Below, piece by piece: positions 56,436-64,000 of a DNA stretch of 64,000 nt; position 1 is the first letter of the stretch, and the number at the start of each line of letters is the position of its first letter. The stretch lies in the NCBI GenBank assembly GCA_026415395.1, contig JAOAHD010000007.1, positions 310,001-374,000 on the forward strand. Direction: 5' to 3'. Source of the stretch: Candidatus Binatia bacterium (GTDB taxonomy: Bacteria; Desulfobacterota; Binatia; HRBIN30). A model generated the notes under the pieces. That model saw nothing but the letters and a program-made list of their open reading frames with translations, did no database searches and was not told the DNA's origin. The position numbers and the translations under genes are program-made.

Positions 56436-58241
56436 TTAAGGCCAGCTTTTAAGCTGCGAAAGTTCGTAATCGTCGGACCAGAGGTGCTGATTAGCCGCCC
56501 ACAGGACGACAGGGCCGAGTGAAAATAGCAAGCACTCATAGCCGCTCACATCAACCAGCGTGCCGCGGCCGCATCGCTCTCGATGCAAAATGGCCGCCGC
56601 GGTGCCCAGAAAACTGAAGAGCCCGGTGACGATGTCGGAGTAAGGGATTGGCAAATGCTCCTCCCACTCCCCGTTTTTGGGGCGTCCGCAGAGCCAGCTG
56701 AGGCCAGCCCAAGCGTGCAGGGTAGGTGCATATGCTACCCAGTGGCGATAGCGACCAGTTAGACCGAATCCCGACATTCGTGTTTGAATGACGTTCGAGT
56801 TGATCGTTCGCAGTGATGCATAATTGAGCCCCCAATTGTCCATCACTCGAACACTGAAATTGTCGACGACTATGTCGGCATTCCGTATGAACTCCACGAT
56901 CTGAGCCCGTCCTACGTCTGTTTCGGCATTCACCGTGACGTCATGTTTGCCTTTGTGGAGCACCTCGAATGTCCTCTTGCTTGGATGAGAAACGCGCGTC
57001 CTCGATGGGGAGTTGATTTTCGTTACGTCGGCGCCGTAGCGCCGCAGGAGTTGGGTGGCCAAGGGCCCTGCCACCGCATGAGTAAAGTCGAGCACCTTTA
57101 TACCTCGAAGTGGTGAGATCATGGTGTTGTTTGCGCAGCGATTCCGCCAGGCGGAGCGTGTATCCCACAGAGGCTTTTTCCGTGACGGGCTGTTAGGGAG
57201 ACAAGTCAGGTTTGGGAGAGTGCAACCCCGAAGAACTAGCGGAACTCGAGGATGCCAAAGGCGCGCTGTTGGTCCTACACTCGGGCCCTCGAAGAAAAAC
57301 CGCCGTTGGCGGAGGAGCGGGTCGGCACAAGCTTGGGTTGGGTGGCGTAGAGATGCGAACGGAATTCTTCTTAGCTGTGCCCAGACCGTGAGAGCGTTGG
57401 ATTTCCAGTGGCGACACCACGCACGCAAGGCGTTGAAAATCTCCTCAGCGCGATCGTAACGAACGCTGACGTCCTCCAACTCATGCGCGGATAGCCAATG
57501 CGGGCCCCCGGCCTCCCGAATCGCGTGCCCAAGGGCTGACCAGTTTCCCAGGATTGTCGTGGCAATCCATCCGTCTTGGGTGGGTAGGATCTTGAAACCC
57601 CGGTCCCAGTAGCTCTCTGACCGCTGGCCCTTACGTTCGAAGAGGCTGAATAGCTCCGCAAGGATGCTGCTCGAGTGCAAGCTTTCCCGATAGTCTGTTA
57701 TTGATGCGTTCACGAGTCCTACAACACAACTCGCCGCTGCCCAGATGCTGACGATGTTACGCACGAGGAAGTTAAACGAAGACACAAGCTCCGCTGCGGA
57801 GTTCGGGGCCGTGGTGTGTTCAGAATACGTTTCGTCGGCGTAAGGATCGATGCGAATCCAAACGCGGCAGTCACTGGCAGAAAGTAGTTCCGCGAGCACG
57901 CGCTCATCGGCAGCCTGAAAGTGCGTGCTGCGGGAAGTTATGACGGCATCAACCGAATTCAGAGTGACTGCGAGCCAGTTGGAAAATTCGCTCCGTTGCG
58001 GTGGCAGCACCGCGCTGGTTTTCCCGCAGGCGGCGAAGAAAAAATGTAGGCTGCTCGACTCCTCCAGTGTCCCGCCCATCACCTTCGGGGCTCCACGCCG
58101 CAGAGGGTGACCCTCGGGCGGTTCAACCATACAGACGTCCGCTCCGAGGCCAGCAAGAATCCGACCGGCGATCGCGGCATCCCATCCACCCCATTCCAAA
58201 ATTCGGAAACCGTGAAGGGGAGGGTGTCGTGGTTGGGCCAT
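56436..58241 (-). CDS. CaiB/BaiF family III CoA-transferase, two domains, second one short
   Basis: 601 residues. Domain 1 (about 1-370): GFRILEWGGWDAAIAGRILAGLGADVCMVEPPEGHPLRR and FKILPTQDGWIATTILGNW. Domain 2 (from about 374): LRGIKVLDFTHAVAGPLATQLLRRYGADVTKI, ADIVVDNFSVRVMDNWGL, MSGFGLTGRY and GRGTLVDVSGYECLLFSLGP. Family III domains run about 400 residues; domain 2 stops after about 227, soon after the VDVS motif, so its C-terminal part is missing. Base composition looks less GC-rich than the left half of the window. Substrate unknown; possibly a decaying or transferred gene. Confidence 0.8.
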   Translation of the reverse strand: MAQPRHPPLHGFRILEWGGWDAAIAGRILAGLGADVCMVEPPEGHPLRRGAPKVMGGTLEESSSLHFFFAACGKTSAVLPPQRSEFSNWLAVTLNSVDAVITSRSTHFQAADERVLAELLSASDCRVWIRIDPYADETYSEHTTAPNSAAELVSSFNFLVRNIVSIWAAASCVVGLVNASITDYRESLHSSSILAELFSLFERKGQRSESYWDRGFKILPTQDGWIATTILGNWSALGHAIREAGGPHWLSAHELEDVSVRYDRAEEIFNALRAWCRHWKSNALTVWAQLRRIPFASLRHPTQACADPLLRQRRFFFEGPSVGPTARLWHPRVPLVLRGCTLPNLTCLPNSPSRKKPLWDTRSAWRNRCANNTMISPLRGIKVLDFTHAVAGPLATQLLRRYGADVTKINSPSRTRVSHPSKRTFEVLHKGKHDVTVNAETDVGRAQIVEFIRNADIVVDNFSVRVMDNWGLNYASLRTINSNVIQTRMSGFGLTGRYRHWVAYAPTLHAWAGLSWLCGRPKNGEWEEHLPIPYSDIVTGLFSFLGTAAAILHRERCGRGTLVDVSGYECLLFSLGPVVLWAANQHLWSDDYELSQLKSWP

Positions 58242-58714
58242 GGTTTCACAATTCCTTTACCGGCCAAATATTTCCTAAAGCTATCGGAAAACCCGAGATG
58301 ACGGCATTGTGGACAGCCACATATTCGCCCGCCAGGCGGGGCCGGCCTAGAAGGGGGGGCAGGTGAGCAGCAGAGGCGCAGTCAGCTTGAGGGGGTTTGC
58401 TTTGTGGATCGTGCAGTTGTCGATCCGGTGTTCCAGAGCCGTCCTCAGCACACAACATGTTGAAACATCGAAGAAATACCTGCACGAGTCGGGGGGCAAA
58501 GGTATTGGTGCTCGACATGTATGCCGAGGATTGTCCCGTGCCAATGGACACGTGTCACACAAAGCGAACGCCGATCAGTATCGAGTGTCGTAACTCTGCG
58601 TGCCTCGACGAATGTAGTTAATTCAACGGTCGGGCCCTGCCGCCAATGTGGCTTTGCCTGAAGGGGAGGGAGAGTAGTGGGCTCATCAGTGGCCAGGGCC
58701 ATCTATTTTGGAGT
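58242..58714. other. gene-free stretch upstream of the CoA-transferase
   Basis: It should hold the minus-strand promoter of the CoA-transferase, not assignable by eye. AAAGGAATTG lies just before the start codon. No gene or core word. Confidence 0.35.
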
Positions 58715-59060
58715 GTCCACAGCCCAACTCCGCATCCCACCCACAGCCCACCCACAGCCCACCGTCCACAACCTGTCCATCGTGGGTGTCCACAACCTGT
58801 GTCCACAACCTTTGTCCATAGCGGGCCTCCCCGCTGGCTACGTGCGCGGTCCATTTGCCTTGCGGATTCTTAGGCGTCCGCGGGCTTGTCCAGGGATCTT
58901 CAGATTTAATGGGTGTGCACGGATCTTCCCTCCAGGGATCTTCCAGGGTGTCCATGGATTTTTCCTTCCACGGATCTTCCGGGTCTTCCAATGGATGTCC
59001 ATGGATTTTTTCAATGGATGTCCATGGATTTTTATGGGTGTCCATGGTTTTTTTCCATGG
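58715..59060 (-). repeat. repeat island G (minus orientation, with T-runs)
   Basis: Exact TGGGTGTCCA at 58783 and 59035; variants AGGGTGTCCATGG near 58946 and TGGATGTCCATGG near 58993 and 59017. The first part repeats CCCACAGCC and GTCCACAACCT. From 58950 on, copies take the form ATGGA-TG-TCCAT followed by GGATTTTT, i.e. a 5-bp hairpin plus T-run, so this end could terminate transcription. No gene. Confidence 0.75.
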
Positions 59061-59325
59061 TTTTTTACGAATTTTTCCGCAGTTATTGCCCACTATTTCT
59101 CCCGAGGTTTTCCCAGGGCGTGCCCTAGCGGGTAATGCTCGATTTAGCCTAGGCCGTGAAAGCCAGACGCTCGTTAGCGTTTCCGAAGCTCTTGGCCGTT
59201 GCGCCTTTGAGGTTGATCCGCCGGGCGGGGGAAGGTTCGCTTATGTTCCGTGGGGGCGATCGGCGCCTGCAGTGGCGCCATTGGCTTACTCCGACCGAAG
59301 ACGAGCCCCTTGGAACTCGCCTCGG
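59061..59325. other. gene-free stretch upstream of the TPP enzyme promoter
   Basis: 265 bp with no recognised gene or core word. GGCGCCTGCAGTGGCGCC near 59260 is a 6-bp inverted repeat. Confidence 0.35.
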
Positions 59326-59371
59326 TTGCGGCTCTCCTAGCCCCTCATTATAACGGTCGGTCCAGAGGACC
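59326..59371 (+). promoter_or_regulatory. candidate promoter and hairpin overlapping the ribosome site of the TPP enzyme gene
   Basis: TTGCGG (59326-59331), exactly 17 bp, TATAAC (59349-59354); then a perfect inverted repeat GGTCC-AGA-GGACC at 59359-59371, whose right arm contains the AGAGGA ribosome site nine bases before ATG 59380. The hairpin could hide the ribosome site or bind a regulator. Sequence-based inference. Confidence 0.5.
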
Positions 59372-59379
59372 TTACGCTT

Positions 59380-61029
59380 ATGGCTGAAATTCACGGAGGG
59401 CGCGTGGTCGCGCGCGCTCTAAAGGCTGAAAATGTCCCTTATATCTTCACGCTCTGCGGTGGCCACGTCATGCCCATTTATGACGGTTGTGTCGACGAGG
59501 GGATCCGCGTGATCGACGTGCGCCACGAGCAAACCGCTGCGCATGCTGCAGACGGGTGGGCGCGCGTGACGGGGCGTCCGGGCGTTGCTGTAGTTACTGC
59601 TGGGCCCGGCGTGACCGACGCAGTTACAGGTGTTGCGAGCGCCCATCGCGCAAACATCCCCATGGTTCTCATCGGTGGACAAGGCCCGAGGCCATTTGCC
59701 GATATGGGCTCTTTGCAGGACATGAACCACGTTGAACTCATGCGGCCCATCACGAAGTGGTCGGTTTCGGTGCCCGAGGGTCGGCGGTTGGCGGAATATG
59801 TGGCAATGGCCTTTCGCATTGCAACCTCAGGGCTCCCGGGGCCGGTGTTTTTAGAGATGCCGATCGACCAACTGTTTCAAACTTACGACGAGGAGCGCAT
59901 TGTCTTCCCTACGAAGTATCGTACTGAAGCCGGTATTGCGGGAGACCCGCGGTATGTCGAGCGTGCCTTTGAGTTATTGCGCTCTGCACAGCGACCAGTG
60001 ATTCTGGTTGGGTCACAACTGCGATGGTCAAAGAGGCGAGAGGCCTACCCAAAATTCGTGGAGACATTTGGAATCCCGGTTTATGTCAACGGGCTGGGAC
60101 GTGGGTCGCTTCCGCCGGATCACCCATACTTTTTCTCACAAACGCGGAAGGAGGCGTTACGGCAAGCGGACGTAGTTTTGATCTTTGGGACGCCCCTGGA
60201 CTTCCGTTTGGGATATGGAAGGGAAACGCACTTTAATCCCGCAGCCAAGGTGATCCAAGTGGATCTCGACGGTGCTGAAATCGGCAGGAACCGGCCCATT
60301 GAGGTGGGAATCGTCGGGGATACCGGCCTCGTGATGGAGCAGCTCACTCATCTAGCGGAGAGCGAGCGCTTCGACAGGGCGCTGGTCAAGCCTTGGGTTG
60401 ATGAGCTTCGGAGGCGAGAACACGAGAAGTGGGAGCGGATGCGTCCGGAGTTGGAATCGGACGCCGTCCCAATCAATCCGCTCCGTGCGTGTAAAGAGAT
60501 CGCGGATGCCGTAGGGCGCGATGTGATCGCAATCGGCGACGGGGGAGATTTCGTCGCCACAGCAGCTTCTATCCTGCGTATTTACGAGCAAGGCCATTGG
60601 CTCGATCCTGGCCCACTGGGAACACTTGGCGTTGGGCCAGGCTACGCAATGGCTGCAAAGTTGGCGAAGCCCGATCACCCTGTCGTGATTATCTACGGAG
60701 ATGGCTCATTCGGCCTGCACGCAATGGAATTTGAAGCGATGATCCGCCAAAAAATTCCGGTGGTTGGGATCGTTGGAAACGACGCGGCCTGGCAGCAAAT
60801 TCGGAGAGGCCAGATTCAGCTCTACGGGCGCGAGCGGGCGGTAGCGACCGGCCTTGATTACACGCGTTACGACCGCGTAGTCGAGGCTCTTGGTGGTCAC
60901 GGTGAATACTGCGAGCGTCCAGAGGAAATCCGCCCAGCGATCGAACGTGCATTGGCTGCAGGCAAGCCCGCCCTAGTGAACATCAAGATCGGCACGAGCG
61001 AATTTCGGAAAGATGCGATTTCGATTTAA
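59380..61029 (+). CDS. thiamine-diphosphate enzyme (acetolactate synthase / 2-hydroxyacyl-CoA lyase-like)
   Basis: 549 residues in the usual Pyr-central-PP order. GGRVVARALKAENVPYIFTLCGGHVMPIYDG at the N-terminus, the cofactor-activating Glu in DVRHEQTAAHAADGWAR near 49, TAGPGVTDAVTGVASAH near 72, VILVGSQLRWSK near 207, and the PP-domain metal motif GDGSFGLHAMEFEAM...VVGIVGNDAAW near 446-476. The GSLQDMNHVELMRPITKWS stretch near 109 fits 2-hydroxyacyl-CoA lyase or oxalyl-CoA decarboxylase as well as acetolactate synthase, so the reaction is not settled. No small regulatory subunit is adjacent. Confidence 0.85.
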   Translation: MAEIHGGRVVARALKAENVPYIFTLCGGHVMPIYDGCVDEGIRVIDVRHEQTAAHAADGWARVTGRPGVAVVTAGPGVTDAVTGVASAHRANIPMVLIGGQGPRPFADMGSLQDMNHVELMRPITKWSVSVPEGRRLAEYVAMAFRIATSGLPGPVFLEMPIDQLFQTYDEERIVFPTKYRTEAGIAGDPRYVERAFELLRSAQRPVILVGSQLRWSKRREAYPKFVETFGIPVYVNGLGRGSLPPDHPYFFSQTRKEALRQADVVLIFGTPLDFRLGYGRETHFNPAAKVIQVDLDGAEIGRNRPIEVGIVGDTGLVMEQLTHLAESERFDRALVKPWVDELRRREHEKWERMRPELESDAVPINPLRACKEIADAVGRDVIAIGDGGDFVATAASILRIYEQGHWLDPGPLGTLGVGPGYAMAAKLAKPDHPVVIIYGDGSFGLHAMEFEAMIRQKIPVVGIVGNDAAWQQIRRGQIQLYGRERAVATGLDYTRYDRVVEALGGHGEYCERPEEIRPAIERALAAGKPALVNIKIGTSEFRKDAISI

Positions 61030-61080
61030 CAAGAATTTCCCTCTCTGGGTCTTTGCTGCGGGGAGCTACGGTGTCGGCCT

Positions 61081-61812
61081 GTGAGCGACAGTACAGCGGC
61101 AGTTGTCGTAGTTGGGAATGAGATTTTATCTGGCAAGGTAGTTGATACAAACTCAGGCTTCCTTGCACAGGAGCTTCGTGCTTTAGGCGTAAGTCTCGAG
61201 CGGATCCTCGTAATCCCAGACGAGGTTGGCGCCATTTCGGAGGCGGTCTCCGACTACTCGAGGAAATTTCACTGGGTGTTCACTTCCGGGGGTGTGGGCC
61301 CGACCCATGACGATGTCACCATTTCGGGTGTAGCCCAGGCTTTCGGTGTGAAGGTGATTCGGCATCCGTTGCTGGAAAGCCGACTAAAAAACATCAGCGG
61401 CGGCGAAATTGGGGATGCTCGACTGAAGTTGGCCGAAGTACCAGAGGGTGCTGAACTCTTGTTTGGTGAAGACCTCGTCTTCCCGGCAGTGGTTGTTCGC
61501 AATGTCTTCATCCTACCTGGGATTCCGGAACTCTTTCGTGCCAAGTTCCTGGCAATTCGATCCCGATTCCGGTCCGCCCCCTTCCACTTGCGGGTAATTT
61601 ATCTTCGCGCGGCGGAAACCGAGTTGGTTCCCTATCTAAACGCTACCCTGGCAGCTTTCCCTGAGCTTCTCCTGGGCTCTTACCCGAAATGGAACGATCC
61701 CGATTATCGCGTCAGGGTGACTTTCGAGTCGAAGGATCAAACTTACGTTGAGGAGGCGTTCGCACACTTCCTCGCGCACGTTCCCGCAGAACTGGTAGTG
61801 CGCACTGAGTAG
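61081..61812 (+). CDS. CinA-like protein, molybdopterin-binding (MoaB/Mog) domain only
   Basis: 243 residues from GTG 61081. VVVVGNEILSGKVVDTNSGFLAQELRALG at the N-terminus and FTSGGVGPTHDDVTISGVAQAFG near 70 are the COG1058 signatures; LPGIPELFRAKF near 145 closes the domain. The C-terminal nicotinamide-nucleotide amidase domain of full CinA is absent. It lies 51 bp after the TPP gene. Possible roles in nucleotide repair (as CinA) are inference. Confidence 0.88.
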   Translation: MSDSTAAVVVVGNEILSGKVVDTNSGFLAQELRALGVSLERILVIPDEVGAISEAVSDYSRKFHWVFTSGGVGPTHDDVTISGVAQAFGVKVIRHPLLESRLKNISGGEIGDARLKLAEVPEGAELLFGEDLVFPAVVVRNVFILPGIPELFRAKFLAIRSRFRSAPFHLRVIYLRAAETELVPYLNATLAAFPELLLGSYPKWNDPDYRVRVTFESKDQTYVEEAFAHFLAHVPAELVVRTE

Positions 61813-61856
61813 ATCTGTGGCAGACTCGCGAAAAACTGACAAGTGAGGAGGTGGCC

Positions 61857-62210
61857 ATGGTGCTGCAGAAGAAATTTGCAGTGGTGCTGCTTGGCGTTAC
61901 CCTGCTGTCTTGGCCAGCATACGCAGACGATGATTTTTTGAGTGATTTGGGCTGGGGTACCCTCGCTGTCGTGTGTAACCTGTTTTATGTGCCGGCAAAG
62001 ATCGCTTGGGCGGGGGTCGGAGGCATTACGGGATCGCTCGCGTACGTCGTGACGCTTGGTGACGTTGGTACAGCGAAGAAGGTTTGGCAACCAGCCCTCG
62101 GGGGGAACTACGTGGTAACGCCGGCCATGCTTCGTGGCGAGGAGCCTTTGTACTTCAGCCCGACCGAAGAGCAAAAACCGTTGCGTCGAAGGAGGACGGG
62201 GAGAACTTGA
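61857..62210 (+). CDS. small exported protein of unknown function
   Basis: The 117-residue protein has a signal peptide ending AYA (cleavage before DDDFLSD). The mature part has a hydrophobic glycine-rich stretch (GWGTLAVVCNLFYVPAKIAWAGVGGITGSLAYVVTLGD) and a charged tail. ATG 61857 follows AGGAGG with a 5-base gap. Its stop overlaps the start of the next gene as TTGA, so both act together, probably in the envelope. Confidence 0.82.
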   Translation: MVLQKKFAVVLLGVTLLSWPAYADDDFLSDLGWGTLAVVCNLFYVPAKIAWAGVGGITGSLAYVVTLGDVGTAKKVWQPALGGNYVVTPAMLRGEEPLYFSPTEEQKPLRRRRTGRT

Positions 62211-62818
62211 GCCGGAAGCTTTTGGTTACAGGCATAGCGGTGTTGGCTACCGCCGCTTTGGCTTTCGGCTTGTACCAGCTCCAAATGCGGCGCGAGGCCC
62301 GTCGTTGGGAAGGAACCTTCCAGGAGATTGTCGAGGAGAAGATCGAGCACGACGATGGGACGACTCGCAGCCGCTTTGTCGCTTTGCTGCCAGCTCCCGT
62401 AGAGGAAGTCCAGGCTGTCGTCTGGCAGGTAGAACGCCTTGAGGCGACGGTGCCCAACTTCAAAATCTCGCGGCTGATCGAAGATCTAGGAAATGTCAAA
62501 CGGGTAGAGCTCGGGATCCAAGCACTGAGTCTGCCCTTATTGCGGTACGAAATGGAGTTCACCTTGCATCCCGAAGAGCATCGGGTGACTTTTCGAACGC
62601 TGCGATCGCAGGCTCAAGAGATCGAAGGAGAGTACCGGTTGGAACCGTCGCCTGACGGTAAAAAGACGCGGTTAATTTACAGTACAACAGCGCGTGAGAA
62701 AGTTCCGGTGCCGTTTCCTCGCGCCGTTTTGGACAGTGCCGGGAGGGAGACTTTTGTGAACACCGTGCGCGGGATTGAGCGACTTTTGAGAGCAACGCCA
62801 GGGCCAAGCTCAGGTTGA
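62207..62818 (+). CDS. membrane-anchored SRPBCC-like (START-fold) protein
   Basis: 203 residues from TTG 62207, chosen because it overlaps the previous stop (TTGA) and follows GGGGAG. An N-terminal transmembrane helix near 6-24 (LLVTGIAVLATAALAFGLY) is followed by a domain with VALLPAPVEEVQAVVWQVERLEATVPNFKIS near 58, ALSLPLLRYEMEFTLHPEEHRVTFRTL near 107 and RLIYSTTAREKVPVPFPRAVLD near 155, the pattern of lipid-binding START/SRPBCC folds. Function unknown; perhaps lipid handling with the small exported partner. Confidence 0.75.
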   Translation: MSRKLLVTGIAVLATAALAFGLYQLQMRREARRWEGTFQEIVEEKIEHDDGTTRSRFVALLPAPVEEVQAVVWQVERLEATVPNFKISRLIEDLGNVKRVELGIQALSLPLLRYEMEFTLHPEEHRVTFRTLRSQAQEIEGEYRLEPSPDGKKTRLIYSTTAREKVPVPFPRAVLDSAGRETFVNTVRGIERLLRATPGPSSG

Positions 62819-62831
62819 CGCGTGCGCGACC

Positions 62832-63449
62832 ATGAAGCGACTGCATCAGGCACGCTTCCTTGTGGGCGCGGCTTCGCCTTCACAGTTTCCCAGGTTTGCT
62901 TATCCTGAGGTGGCCTTTGTCGGCCGCTCCAACGCGGGAAAATCTTCCTTGCTGAACCGTTTGCTTGGAGGCCGCCGCGGTATTGCGCGTGTCAGCAAGA
63001 CGCCGGGTCGAACCCAACAAATCAACTTTTTTCTTGTTGATGATTCGCTGATTTTCGCCGACTTGCCGGGTTATGGCTTTGCGAAGGTGCCTCCAGCAAT
63101 GCGGGCGCAGTGGTCTGAGCTCCTACAACTGTACTTGGAAACTCGGCACCAGTTGCGAGCAGCGTTGCTCATTACGGATATCCGCCGCGGGTTGGAGGCA
63201 GAAGAGTGGCAAATGATCAGCCGCCTGCGCGCCCTGGGGATTAGCTGCCTCGTCGTGGCAACGAAGGCGGATAAACTGGGACAAGGCGAGAGAGTCAGAA
63301 GGGCTCGTGAGCTCGCTGTTGAGCTAGGCCAGGTAGGCGTCGAATTAGTTGTTTCCTCAGCTATCACGGGTGAGGGGATACCACAGATTTGGCAAGTGAT
63401 TTTTCGCCATTGCCTGGACACACCACAGAAGGCTCAGGCGCAACGCTAG
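62832..63449 (+). CDS. engB: ribosome-biogenesis GTPase EngB (YsxC/YihA)
   Basis: A 205-residue GTPase needed for large ribosomal subunit assembly. G1 GRSNAGKSSLLN near 32, G2 region KTPGRTQQINFF near 56 with the family's TPGRTQ, G3 DLPGYGFAKVP near 77, G4 TKADKL near 143, G5 VVSSAITGEGI near 173. Length is normal. 13 bp after the SRPBCC-like gene. Confidence 0.95.
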   Translation: MKRLHQARFLVGAASPSQFPRFAYPEVAFVGRSNAGKSSLLNRLLGGRRGIARVSKTPGRTQQINFFLVDDSLIFADLPGYGFAKVPPAMRAQWSELLQLYLETRHQLRAALLITDIRRGLEAEEWQMISRLRALGISCLVVATKADKLGQGERVRRARELAVELGQVGVELVVSSAITGEGIPQIWQVIFRHCLDTPQKAQAQR

Positions 63450-64000
63450 GCCCAGCGGGAGTTCAGGAAAGCTCCCAAGAGCTCGGTATAATTTCATTTT
63501 GTTGGGGAGATGTCCGGAGCACTTGTGCGGTAGCTCCCTATTCAACGAATCGTGTTCAGCGTGCCAATCCTCGAAGAGCCCGGCCGCTAAGTGGATTCCG
63601 GACCAAGCGGATCTCGGGCTGCGCGCTTTGTAATCCGATTTTGATCGTAACGGATCCTGGATCGAATCTTGGACATCGAATCTTGGAGATCGAATCTTGG
63701 GACGAATCTTGGACACCCACTCTTTTTGACCGGCTCTCGCTCCGTGCGCAGATCTTGGACGCAGATCTTGGACACCCACTCTTTTCGCAGATCTTGGACA
63801 CCCACTCTTTTTGTCGGCTCTCGCTCCGGGTGAAACCCGAGGACCGCGAGTGAAACCCGCAACGGATTTTGGGCACCGGATTTCGGACACCCCGCGGATC
63901 TTGGACACGCACTCTTTTTGACCGGGCCTCGCTCGGGTGAAACGCGAGTGGAGAAACGCAAGGGGCGGGTTTTGTGGAGACCCACTAATTTGGGCTGGCA
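63450..64000 (+). repeat. repeat island H, running off the right edge (plus orientation)
   Basis: The first 200 bp after engB show nothing. From 63650 CGAATCTTGGA is repeated, then exact TGGACACCCA at 63710, 63769 and 63795, each in the frame ATCTTGGACACCCACTCTTTT or close to it, with further TTGGACACGCACTCTTTTTG near 63900. Blocks of about 65-130 bp around CGGCTCTCGCTC and GTGAAACCCG are also duplicated. Trailing T5 after the core recalls the GTTTTC of other islands. No gene. Confidence 0.75.

Noticed and set aside
56436-61029. Formyl-CoA transferase plus oxalyl-CoA decarboxylase operon
   Set aside because: The CoA-transferase and TPP genes are divergent, separated by a repeat island, and the transferase is a different two-domain, shortened type.

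Overview
The window looks like a chromosomal segment of a GC-rich, Gram-negative-like, uncultured bacterium. Supporting signs are lipoproteins with lipoboxes, hopanoid synthesis, two F420-type luciferase-like oxidoreductases and the PrkA/YeaH/SpoVR trio. A complete lower mevalonate pathway and an archaeal-type methionine adenosyltransferase are uncommon in bacteria. A deltaproteobacterial-like or Binatota-like lineage would fit, but that is inference only; there is no rRNA or tRNA gene here to anchor it.

Layout. 1-6490 (minus) is a tightly overlapping operon mvaD-mvaK2-fni-mvaA-mvaK1-shc: HMG-CoA to isopentenyl diphosphate, ending in a squalene-hopene cyclase cut by the left edge. 7290-14339 (minus) holds sppA, a small conserved protein, erpA, iscS and uvrA. 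14465-26599 is mostly plus-strand: LLM oxidoreductase, lipoprotein SppA-like protease, polytopic membrane protein, DUF72, SDR, (minus) archaeal-type MAT, rfbB-rfbA, superoxide dismutase, PI-PLC-like lipoprotein and a second LLM enzyme. 28815-33445 (minus) is prkA-yeaH-spoVR. 33932-36604 has a nitrilase-family glutaminase plus nadE (a split glutamine-dependent NAD synthetase) and rsmI. 36649-37605 is a phosphotriesterase-family hydrolase. 37747-45519 is a surface-protein locus: a dockerin-like, Thr/Pro-rich secreted protein followed by four tandem secreted paralogs of unknown family, closed by a good intrinsic terminator. Then come a response regulator with a DUF1232 membrane protein, a TIGR00725-type protein with an enlarged holA, a universal stress protein, a RAYT-type tyrosine transposase, a possibly shortened family III CoA-transferase, a TPP enzyme, a CinA-like protein, two envelope proteins and engB.

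The most unusual feature lies between the genes. Nine gene-poor islands (6.7, 26.6-27.1, 27.5-28.5, 47.9-49.0, 52.3-52.8, 53.5, 55.2-56.0, 58.7-59.1 and 63.6-64 kb) are packed with a short word whose core is TGGACACCCA (or TGGGTGTCCA on the other strand). I count about 34 exact 10-mers in the islands by eye, where roughly 0.1 is expected by chance in 64 kb. The 12-mer GTGGACACCCAC is a GTGG-ACAC-CCAC mini-hairpin, and some copies have compensatory closing pairs. Neighbouring copies are often 23-26 bp apart, and each island has its own flanking word. The same word, including its downstream GTTTTC, recurs in frame as Trp-Thr-Pro-Thr codons in the Thr/Pro-rich surface protein. An intact RAYT transposase sits among the right-hand islands, so an undescribed REP-like or otherwise self-expanding repeat family is the main candidate for something new.
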